Source: Dasyornis broadbenti (lineage: Eukaryota > Chordata > Aves > Passeriformes > Dasyornithidae). Taken from it: a stretch of 64,000 nt of DNA. Under the pieces are notes generated by a model that did not search any database, was not told the origin of the DNA, and worked only from the letters and a program-made list of their open reading frames with translations. Where the stretch lies: NCBI GenBank assembly GCA_013397935.1, contig VZRN01011463.1, positions 1 through 64,000 of the forward strand, written 5' to 3'. The translations under genes and the position numbers were made by a program. Each line of letters opens with the position of its first letter. The stretch's first letter is position 1. This document shows positions 22,410 to 34,600 of this stretch, piece after piece.

Positions 22410-22693
22410 TCATGTCTTCTTACTGCTCCATTTCTGTCTATGCAGGTGTGTTTCAATCTCTTGCTTGAAAACAAGCATCCCAAGCTGGCCATGAGAAGCC
22501 TCATTCATGGCCTTGGACTGCATGCACATTTTGTACTGCTCTGGGGTCAGCTCATCCAGACACTGCTTTTCATGCCACAGATGAAAGAGACCCCTGACAG
22601 GCGTTCGAATCACCATGAGGTTGCTATGAAGGTACTTGCGGTACAGATGTACATCTTCACCGCCCCAGCCTTTAATGTCCAGGTCAAAGCCAC
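22410..22693 (-). CDS. CSGALNACT1: CSGALNACT1 coding exon 7 (stop codon)
   Basis: The acceptor TTTGTGTCAG leads into GGFDLDIKGWGGEDVHLYRK, then RTPVRGLFHLWHEK and the C-terminal LHRQKWSSKKT before TGA. The tail is two residues shorter than the human one as I remember it. Confidence 0.97.
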
Positions 22694-25600
22694 CTGACAC
22701 AAACAAAATTCAAAGTAAAACTAGAATATGTATTAGCAAGCTCGATGATATTAATTAAACTGCAGCTGTTTTCTGATTCCAATCAGCCCTTTAAAACAGA
22801 CACACTTTCTGTGAACATCAAAGTGCCCATCTTCAAATCTTTCACTATCAGACAAAACTTCTTTATTTTTAACTTTATTTCTAACTGTGTTTGTAAGCAG
22901 TGCTTAGATTCTGGTAACCTACTGCACCTAGGAATAGCCTAAAAATTTAACCACAGCACTGCTGCAAATTAGTGACATAGACACAATGGCCAAGGAAATG
23001 GAGGCTGATCATCATTTTCTATGTTTTAGCAAAAAGGCAGGTGTATTGGGAGTCTATTTTTCTTACCTATGTTGAGAAAATCAGATCTGTACTGGCAAGT
23101 CATCCCAAAACCAAAGTCTCTCCAAAATCCAGTTTCTTTTTTAATAGTCTGCACGGAGGAAAAGGAATGTTTACATGGAAGCAGAAATGCTTTCAGAGTG
23201 AGCATTCTGACCTGAATGTGGTCAGAAATAGGAGAAACTGCCCTTTTACTTTTCCCCATGTGAATCCACAGCTGGTCCTGAACCTGTTTTTGTAGATACT
23301 CATTGCATATATCTGCCCCCACCCCCTGCCAAAACAGCCATGTTATTAACTATCATGGGTAACCCCCTGATCCAGAATAATCAGGTTTTGCTCTACTCCT
23401 CCTGTTGTAGGCCAAGTAGAACAATATCACACCTCTGGAGTTTACTTCTTTGCAGGCAAAGCATCCTCCAAAATTGTTCGTTTCAGTGAGATTCAAACCT
23501 GATGTAAGAAATATATTGGTAAAGCAGGGAAGCCAGACTCTGCTGTCAGAGCAGATGGTGACACCTGCATTGTGGATCACAAGAGCTCTGGAAGAAAACA
23601 TTGGTTCTAATCCAATCACACAATTGACAGCTTTTTGATTACATTAATTTTGAGTAACAAGAATAATTTTCCATTACAGAACTGCTATATCCGGTGAAAA
23701 TTGAAGTCCAGAAATGTTAGGTGATAGATATACATCACATAAAAGCCTTTGTAAAAATGAATGGTCTGCCTTACTGAGATGGACAATGAAAACATTATGT
23801 ATTACATATAGAAAATCAGAGCCCTGAGAAAGCATGGTTATAATTTTGAAAAGCAGATATCCAAGTACAGACTTCTAAGGTCTTCATGCATGTGAGTGAC
23901 CTAAACCAATCTGGTGAGACATCCAAGAGCTTCAAGGGACTGGGACAAGTATTTAAATTCTCTGAGCAAGTCAGCAGTACTTCACACTCTTGAATGTCTG
24001 GTTATAAACCTACCCCTTAGCAGCTGCTCTGGAAAATCTTGACTTTCCTTGTGATAGAATTACAGAAGATGAGGAGAGAGAATTTCCATTTCTGGATTTA
24101 CAAATCCCAGTGTTTCCTTTACAAAGAAATGCTCTTCCAAAATTGTCTCTCCTGATTTCTTGGTCATACCTCCATTTTTTGCATTTTTTGTTCATAGCTC
24201 TTGTCACTTCAACTGCAATTTTTTTTTTTTTAATTTTTATTTTACTGCTCACATTGCTATAGATTTCATTTCTCATTTTTTCTGTCCTTGAAAAAGCCAA
24301 GTCACTGCAGAAGCCAATTAAAAGGAAACAAGATTGTATCTGTTGGGTCTGCACTGTAACAAGAAGTCTCCATCACGATGCCCTTACAGCAAGCTACCAA
24401 TGTGCATTAGCATTATTATTTCCCATTAGTGCAAATGGCTGCTGCACAAATCAAATTCTATCAAAGATTTCTGAAGGCTTTTTTTTTCTTCCTCCTCAGC
24501 CAACCAAGTTTCACGACAGAGAGCTAATACTGTCTTGTTTTATTAGCATAGATCTGGCCTTACGCTTGGCAACTAATGTGGGCTAAAAATATACATAAAA
24601 ATGTGATTGGCTGTACTTCTTTAAATCAAGAAGATTTTCTGACATAGGCATCACATTTTATGATTCAAATACTAGCTACAAATATTTTCACAATCCTGAT
24701 AATGTACTTTGTGGAATTTATACTAGCTTGAGAGCTAAACTCTCTTGCATTCCCTAAGCACAATTCTAACAAGCTTGAGGATCTCTGACAGGCTCTGACC
24801 AGAGAGAGAAAAGCTTACATGAATCACATGGTATGATGGGAACAAGTATCCTCTGAGAAAAGCAGTAGAAGGGATTTTCCAGAATCTTCAGTCAAAGTCT
24901 TTCTAGCTACATGTTTCATAACACAGAGAGCAGTAGACAAACAAATACTTTAAAATATGTTTGGTGGACTTTTCAAATTCTCACTCCTCATTTTTATATG
25001 GGGGTAATGATGACAGAAGACTGGACTCAGGCCCCAAGTGATCTTTTTCAGCTGTGACTGTCCCTGGGCTCACACCACCCCTAATTCAGACCTACCCAGA
25101 ACAACAACAGAAGTTGGGATGCTCTGGGGACAGTGTCCAGCCTGGGACAAGATGAGTCCTAGTAAGTTCAGTACCTGGCAGTAAGAGAGGCAGATGTGGC
25201 AGGTTAGCACCTGACCCAGAGGAACTGAATAAAGCTGCATAGATGGCTTACATTTCAATTTGAAAATTCAGCCACTTAACAGCACTAGTGGGCAGAGGGC
25301 TGTGACCCACTGACTCTGGAGGGAAGCAAGACTCCCTTCCCTCAGCCCTTTAAGTTCAACTATAGTGCAACACCAGAGCACAAGAGAGTGAAGAACAGTG
25401 TCTGCAGCAGTGCCAAGCAGCAGCTCGGTCACCAACATTCATGTGAACTTCTCGTCTGTGTGCTCTTTCTTCCTTACAACACTCCCTCCTCATCAAGGAG
25501 ACTCATACATGTCTTAATCACATGCCTTATGGCAATGTTTTTAAAAATATTGCTTTGTTCTCACACCAAAATTAAGCAGGTGAGATGGAAATCAGTGGAG

Positions 25601-28600
25601 TTGTACTGTGTTGTATCAGTGACAGATTGAAGCGACAGCTCCAAGCCTGTGATTTGACTCTGAAACACTTCAGAAACACACTGTCTGCTCACAGGCAGTT
25701 TAATCATGAGCTGTGGAATGGGAAAGGCCAATGTAAGGTGTTCAAGTAAGTGGGGGAATAACTGTGACAGATTTGGAATTCTCTTTTCACTGACTGATCC
25801 GAGGACAGCTCTGCTTTTCGCAAATGTCGGTTCTTCAAATGCAAATAGTATTCACTGCAAGGAAGAAATCAGAGCAAGTCAGGGACTGTCACCCCAAGAT
25901 AGCACACCATGGAGGAATTGTTAACTAGTTAGTAAATTCCTTTTGGCAGATAAGCAGACATATTTAAAATTCTTAGTTTCCATGTAAAAACTTCAAAAAG
26001 GTTTAAAATAAATAGCACCAAGAGACTTCCCAGCGAAACAAACCTGCAGAACTCACCGTATGTGAGTGCTGTAGTTAATTTTGTCTGTGTGGTGGTCACC
26101 GTGCACAAAAAATACGGAAATGCTATCCAAGAGCACATGCACCTTTTAAAAATGCTTTGTTCAAATAAAAGATGGCATTCAGAGAAGCATATACTTACCA
26201 GCTGCTGTTCTAAAGATGGGATGGAATCATGGTGACCATAAATTATACTGGGGTTATACTGGCTGAAGAGAACAGGATAAAATACTTTCTTCCCTGGAAA
26301 TGACAGTGGGTTACTTCTTTTAAAATGCTGTATAAAATACACTTGTCTCTTACAAGATGCAGTCCAGACCAGACCAAATCCAGACAAAGTCACACAAATT
26401 TTGCACTGAGCCTATGTTCTTTCCATGAGAATGTGAATGCAAGGATATAATTAATAAAAAGATCCTGTTCCAGAAAGCACAGGTGCTGAAGGCAAGAGAT
26501 TCAATCACAGTGGGAGCAGGGACCGTTACAACTGATTTATAACTGATTTACAGTAGCTTCATTACCAATTCAAAGGCAAGAATACTCTGGTGAGGGATTT
26601 TACATAATAGGTAGAACCTGTTGAAAGACTATGTACTTCATGAGAAGTAGTACCTGGCTGTGTGTTCAATCTACAGGAGTTCAAGAATTCGGCTGTGAAG
26701 TATATGTCCACATCGCAAAAAAAGAGAACAACATTGTTTCCTTTCCAAAATCGAGCACCAACATCTAATCCTTTGCCCCTGGAAAATTCTTCATTCATTT
26801 GGATGAAGGTAAAGTTCTTGAAGTTGGCTGACCTAAAAGGAAAATATTCAGCAACTTACCCTGTCCATCCAGCTCTTAATACAAGTTAGGGGTGGGAACC
26901 AATATGTAAGAATTAACCTAGAAATCTGTAGCATCACAGTTCTGAGAGCAGCTGGAGGGAAGAGATACCGTATTTGCCTCTTGGAGAGATTTCCACTAGG
27001 TCTATCTATGTTTAGAGCTTGACCTGTGTACTCACACACTAGCATTCCAGTCACAGACTTTCTTTGGGCAGATCTCACAAAAATCCCAACTAGGCTTAGA
27101 TTAACAAAAATATCTTCAGTATGCAAATTTCAATGACCTGTGGTCACATTACTGTATCTGTACAAGGGTCTTCTTCCTACACCGAGAAGACAACAAAAGG
27201 CTGCAGTGCTGCATGATCTTGACAAATACAGCTATGTAAGCAAACGCAACAGAGCAGAACAGGCCAAAAGCATTCAGGGTTCCTTTGTAATCTACTGAAA
27301 TAGTCTCCACCCACCTTTGTAATTCAGCTTTCTGTTCTAACTGCTAAAGCCACTTTCGAAGCACTTAAGAGTTGGGGGCGGGGGAGGGGGAAGCAGTTGC
27401 ACTGAGGTAAATTCAGTTTCAATCTGCTCAGCAGTCCTAAAAACCAAGGGCACAAACCCACACATATGGGGCTCTCTGGGTAACACCATTTTTATTTGAT
27501 ACAAAAAGTAAGCTATTTTCTGCAATGCACCTTCGAACCTTTTGGCACAGCTATGAATTTTGAGTTATCAAGTCTCTACTTCATGTAGGATCACTGTGTA
27601 TGAACAGCACACACCAGATGTTCAGATACTTACTTAGAGGTATTCTCAAGTATCGATTTGACTTCATTCATTTGTTCCTTTCCAAAGTAAACTACAGTGA
27701 GGTGAATTCTCCCATCCTGCTGAATGCCCATTTCCCTGCAGAATAGAGACAGATTTGTGACAGAAGTTAGCTTCCTTCAATAACCTATAGCAGGTGGGGA
27801 AAGCAGAGTAGGGTGAACCTCGGAGGCATTCCTGGGGACATGATTCACTGACAGACATCCTTGTCCTGACAAAGCAGCTCTCTGTCCCTCTTAGAGAGGA
27901 CAGAAGTCTATCTTCCAGGCAAATTAGGTACAAACTCTCTAAACAGCGTTTGTTACATTAATAGGACACTGTTAAAAGATGCCATCCAGCCCCAGGAAGA
28001 ATGATCAGGCAGGCAATGACTTCTGCACTTAGGAGAATATGAGAAGGAGGATTTTTTTAATACCCTACCTCATAACCTTGAGTTCTTGTCACAGATATTC
28101 CAGAGTTCAGATCTTTGGCGTTTACTAAAACCTACGTACCAACCAGAGATCAAATGCATAGCCTAAGGGTAAGACCAATCTGAACAAATGCTAGAACTAC
28201 GCCTCACTTGCACAAATTTTTGTCAGCAAGAGTTCATCTAATCATCAGAGAGATCAGCATGATCAGAGGGCGATTTATCCCAATCTAAAACAAGATACTC
28301 AGAATATTAATCAGAAGACTAATTTAGATAAGGAGCCTACTTTTAGATGGTTGTAATTAGACAAAACAAATCCCATTGTAAGATTCAGTATCTGTCAATA
28401 ACACAGTCTTTTCTGGACAGCTATTTAAAATTACATCTCAAGTTCTCTCTCTGAACATCATCTCTGTGCTGAAAAATAAAAGTTTAAGAGTTACTATGCT
28501 GAAAGTTCAGATACATTTCCTTCTTGCCTCTTATTGACTTAATATTTTATCTAATGGAGCCTGGCAAAGTGTTTGGGAGCACTGATTCCCCTTTGCCTTA

Positions 28601-31600
28601 GAAATGCTACTTTGCAACTACTGGCATGAAATTTTCATGTTGCCACAATTGCATATGCCCAACAAACAGATTGAGACTGTTAAATCAGGCACATGCAAAT
28701 CAGAAACCCTGATGACTAGAATATAATTGCCTTTACAGCTAATCACAATGCATTAAGCAACCAAATGACTTTCAGTCTGTAATCTCAAAAATCACTTAGT
28801 GGCACAATAAACTATTATGTAAAAGTAGCAGTGAGTGAGGTCTTGATAACTCCTAAAATTGCATCTTACTGTCCAAGTTAGAAAAAGTAAAGGCAGCATT
28901 GAAGGAAACCCACCTGAAATTCTGCATGAATTGCCGAAATTTGCTGGCTCTCTTGGCCAATGGCACAATGACATTAATAAGTGTGTCAGCCATATTGATA
29001 TTTTCATTTTTCACTTTCATTACAGGACCAAATGGCCGGAATAAAACAATCTTCTTGAACTGATGTTTTTCATCTCCTTTGAAAGTCAGCTCATACAATG
29101 TCCCTTTATTTTTTTCTGTGCGGTAGATCCCTGCATGAAAACAAAAATGAGGAGATTTTTTGATTAAAGCTGGGGTCCTGGGGAAAAAAATGATACAGTC
29201 TTAATTTGCTACACCAAAGCTGAAAATGGAGCAGAATCAATGAGGTATTTACTTTTAAACCAATGCACAGTCCACCATGGTTTGGAGGAAGCCATCACTC
29301 TGGCAGGGACACAGCCCTGAGTTGCAGGAGCTGTTTGGTATTCTTGCAGACACATTCCAAAGCTTGGCTGAGTTACAAAACCCTGAAGGTTACCAACTGC
29401 TCACACTCAGTATAACCCAGCAGACATACTGTCCTTATTTTTCAGACTGCTCCAACTGCGCACTGCAGACATGCACGGTAATAGGACGCAGAGAGACTGC
29501 AAAGGCAGCCTACCTCTGCAACAGGAGCTATTAGGCCATCTCCCAGAAAGGCAATTTCCTGATGAGCACTAGGAGGTTCTCTGGAATGTCCCCTAATAAA
29601 ACTATGCAACCAGGCCCCAGCAGCCATCAACTTCACTCACTGACAGTCAGGACAAAATTCTCCTGTAATCCTACTCTCAAAAGACTGCTGTTTCCTTCGC
29701 GGATGCCCATTTCTGGTCAAGTAATGGCCTGCAAGGATGACACTACAGTTTGTGACAGGCTAGACCAGGACACTTAATTTATACAAGCATGTATTTATTT
29801 CCTGTAGGGAAGAAACTTTTAACATAGTTGATGGGTCAAATTGGTCCCACACCGAGGGCCAGCATGAACTACAAAAGCCTTGATCATGTCCTACTGAAAT
29901 ACTATAATACCTTAACTGAGATCAAGATGGCAAAAAGGCTATAGGTTTTACCCACTCTAAATGATACTTCAGTCCCTACAGTGTATACTGAAATAAAACT
30001 TTTTCACTGGCAGATCCATTAGGTTTAAGAAAGAAAAATTAATGCTAATTCTAACTACTCATTAAGCCACTATAAACATCTTAACAACTTAATCAGTACA
30101 AGAGTATAATTGCAATGCCTTCCATCTCTTGCAGAAGTTAAAGAGAAAAGAATATCTGGAAAGAAACTCCTCCTCTTGCCTTGTTTTCCCTTTTTTTTTT
30201 TTTTTTCCTCCCCATCTGGTTAAGAAGCATAGCTTCTTCTGGTTATGAAAAACAAGATCAAAATAAGGCTTGCTTTTAAAAATTTTTTTAAAATCTTGAT
30301 TATTCCCTGATGTGTAACATTATTGGGCATCTGACCCATAGACTGTCAGTTCTGTCTGTATTTCTTGTAAAGGTCTGGGTCAAAGTTTTCTTCAAAAAGC
30401 AAAGTGACATAAGCTTTTCATCTTGTATTGCAGCTTTTACATTGGTATAATCAAAAGACTAATGAGGTGTGATTTTATCTGGGGAGAGTTCTGTGGACTG
30501 TCTTATCTTCACTATCATTCTGTAAGTGTTTTATTCTTAATGGACGCTTCAGCTGGTTAATAATATATGCAGATTTACTGATCTGTTACTCAGTTCATGT
30601 TTTATTTTTAAAATAAAACTGATTCAACAAATGCTCCAATCCTCCTTCTAGCATAGCAAATGAATCTAGGGTGATAGCAGCTCCATCATTCTTTTACTGC
30701 AAATCTTTCAAAGTTGTGTCCTTGACTCCTACTAGCTTTTTTCATAGTCTGCTCAAGGTGCTGCCCATGAACTACATCTGTTAATCTGTTAATGAACAGG
30801 AGATCATCTGAATAGTGACCGAACAGTCCTTTCACTGCCTCGTCCCAGTGGCCAGAGAATAGAAATCTGGGCCTTTGAATTCTGGTCACCCATTTTTTCT
30901 TACAGAAAGCCTGCTGAGGAGCCAAGTGCACTGTTGTGTGCACTCATTTCCTCGGGCAGTTTTTAAACAAAGGTTTTACCAAGGAAGTTTGTCTTTGAAA
31001 GGTTAAGGCAACCTTTTGACATTTAGCTAAACAAAACTCTAAATTAAATCTAATTTGCATTTTCTTTAGAAAGAAATTGATGGGACTGTTTCACATGTTT
31101 GATACAGTGAACTGACGTTTCTCATAACAAAGATCTAAATTAAGTTAACAAATTTAATAGTATCTACCACACATCTCAAAGTCTTTGCTTTCACATTCTC
31201 TTCTATCTACCCCAGCCAAGAAACAATGACCGCACAAATACTACTTCCTTGGAAATATGTACTACACAATAAAGGAAGCCTTGCCATATAAGAAGTGCCT
31301 TAAAGAAGAATGCAAGTTGTGACCTGACTGGGGTCCCTCCTCGTGCTAGACACAGAGGCTAATTCTAACTCTGTAGTTCTGTTCTTGCTCAGTACTTCTA
31401 CTACAGCTGAAAACAAGTAACTTCATTGAAGGCAAGGTTCCCTTGTGCAAAATGGTAATCCAAAAATTTATAAGCATAACATGTTATACTGAAGAGAACT
31501 GTATGCAAGTTTAATGCCTCTAATTAAATATGGCTATTCTTGATGCACATTTAAACTATTTGTTTTCCAATCTAAAGCATCTTCTTTCCTTTTAAAATTA

Positions 31601-34600
31601 TCTTCTTTATAGAAGCAGAGAACAAAGTGATTTGCCCAAGGTCAGGCAGAGAGCCTTGGAAATGAGTCTGAATGTCTTGAGTCACTCTGGCAACTCACCC
31701 AGCAGAACATCCTGCCTTTTACAAATTTTTTTCCATTTCCGAAAGCTCTACTTCATTTGTGCCACTAGGACTTTTTACGTGATACAGGAAGATGTGTCAA
31801 ACAGCCTCCATTCCAAGATAAGAGCTATGAGGAGAAGAAAAAAGGAGTCTCAAAAAAGTAAACAAAAAAAATCTTTTCCTTAAAAGATTGCTCCTGAAAT
31901 GAAAGCCTTGGACAGTCTCGATATTCAATATGGATAAAAGAAAGTTAACTGATCGTCTATTGCTTCCATTATAGCAGATATGTTTCAGAATATGCACCAT
32001 TCCTTTCAGAGGCAGGGAGAAAAGTCAAAACCTTTGAAAACCCAATGTAAAAAAGTAAACAGGAGCTCTGAGTCAGTAGATAGAATAGCCCTAAAATGCA
32101 GGAAAAGAACCAGTGAGAAGCAAAAAAGGCCGGGGCTGAAGAATTGTGTAAAGAGCAGTAAGTCTCCAGTCTTCAGAGCAGCTATTCCCAGGGCTCTCTA
32201 AAGAAATGGGAAATACTTGATCTCTTTTCAGCAGGGCAGGCAAACAAATGTCACCTACATGGATCTACATGAAACGTGTAACTAGAAAAATGCCATAATT
32301 CTTAACAAAATGCTATTGAGTGGATGACAATTTCACTCACAGTTCCACAGATTACAGGTTTCATGAACCTCCTCCACTGTCACTAGAAACACTCCCTGAA
32401 CTCATGCTCATTAGTTCGCTTCTGCTAGATGATGTAGGAGCCACTATGAGGATTTATCAGCATTCACTGTCCCCATTTTAACTCAGTATTACAATGGTCT
32501 TCCCACTTCACATGCAGTAAAACACAGTATCTTATCCTTTGACTAAAAGCATAATTCCTTTCTCCCAACAAGCTTCCAGGGCAAAACTCCATCAGATAGC
32601 GCACCATCAGTAGCTGCCCCTTTGAGAAAGCAAAGCTACTCCTTTTCATTGCCTCTGAGTCCTTGGTTAAAATTCCAGTCACTAGACAGCCACATACTTC
32701 ACATAGGAAAACTTATGAACCAGCATATTTGAAGGTGCCACAGCAGGACATTTCTTAAGCAATCCAGGGATTTTCTGGAACTGTTCATATTATGAAAGAA
32801 TATCACCAGGCAGTGATTCCATTCACTTATGGAACACGCTACTCAGGCTTGTCAGAGTCTCCGAATTATTATCTCCATCTTTATTAATGACTCCCAGATC
32901 TATTTGGCTCTGCTGCTGTTTACACAAATTAATGACCAGACCTGTTATCCTGCTCTCTGAGCAACCAGCTTTCTACTGGAAACAGAGCAGTCCTTTGCCC
33001 ACTTATAATACACAGATATTTCTGATTTTTTTCCATGCTGTTTCATACTGACTCCCCTTGGCAGAAAGCTAGTGAACTTGGTACGTAAGTGGGAGGAATA
33101 AGGAAGAGAGGAGAGCATTATGGCCACTGAACAGACCAAGTGCTTCTGTCAGGGGAGAAGCAAAGCAGAGCAGCAGTCAGATGGACATATTTTGAGCTCC
33201 AGGGAGGAGGTGTGGCTCTCTTGGTTTTGATTAAGGGGGGAAAAATGGAAAATTCCACTACGTGTCAGCTATTACTCTGGAAGGAGAACTGAGAATCCTA
33301 TCCAAATTTCATGTAGCAGCAAATCTGCTGAGAAGGAGTTTAACTCATGTAAGGTAGTAGAGTCATAGTCTAACTCTCACACACAAGTCGTTTTGTCTAG
33401 AAACCGCAGAGGATGCAACACTTATTTTAAGATATCCCAACCATAGAGACAAAATATTTCTCCTTAAATGCAAGAAGTGTTTGAAGAAACATTTTCCCTC
33501 TGCAAAGACAAGAATAAAGGCACAAAATTTAAAAAAGGAAGAGATACAGACTCCATCTGAGTTTATTGCCACACACCACCAACCTTGCCAGTTGGCCCAT
33601 GCTAGCAACAAACTAGAACTGAAAAAGCAATAGCAGGTGCCAGATGTGATCCACAAGAAGAGAAAAATCCACACAGGAGGCCCAAGGAAACAAGATAAAT
33701 GTGCATAACTCTATGTTCTAGCAAGAGTCAGGATCAGCAACACCCTTGAGTAAAATTGGTGCCAAAGGCATCACTGAATAAAGCAGAAACAAGGACACAA
33801 ATCCTACATATTGAGAGCAGCAGTTCAGATTCTAAATCCAGTCCTGTCCCTGATTACATGATTTTCATTTCAGCACATCTCTCCACCTGATTAACCTTAA
33901 GACAAGGGTGGTAGTCCCACATTTAATATAAGAGAGGCACACAGCTTTTGTGTTCTGTTACTGCTAAAGCACATGGGAAACACTTAGAAGGTTAAGTGGT
34001 ATTACTTTCAGTGCAGATCTGGGCCACATCTCCCAGAAAGCTCCAGCTGCCCATGGCAGTTACAGAACATGAAGACAGCTGGCTTGGTGGCTGGGTAAAT
34101 GCGCTCATGGTTGTGTTGCTGGATTTATACTAAGCTGCCAGAAGCTGACATAGAATCCAGCTTGTTACTAACTTGTTGTGTAGGCAATGGCACCTGCAGA
34201 GCACTGTTTCCAAAACAAGTTCAGAGTCCAAACTATACTTGAAATGCAGAACTGGAACAGAAAACTCAGTCCTCCCTACACATACTCAAGTTACACAGAG
34301 CAATGGATTTGTCCTTTGATCGGCAGTTTCTACCATTCTTGGGAGAGTGAAAGATGAGGGAAAAGAGAGTGACAAGAGGTGACAGAGACCTCCAAATGAA
34401 TTTGGCATGGAAGTTTTCTGTCAAGCCTCTTTGTTTCTAGCCCCAGTGCGTAGATCCCTGCATTTGCAAACAAATCAGTCTGCACTGATGAGTGAGAATT
34501 AGAATTTGATCCCTTGCACCTATAGAAGCAAGGACCTGCCCTGCAGGAGAGGACACAAGGAAGGTTTCTTGAGCTCAGACTGAGCTGCACACAGGGCTCC

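Noticed and set aside
22158..22697. 179-codon plus-strand open frame opposite the last CSGALNACT1 exon
   Set aside because: It is the antisense shadow of the conserved coding exon on the minus strand.
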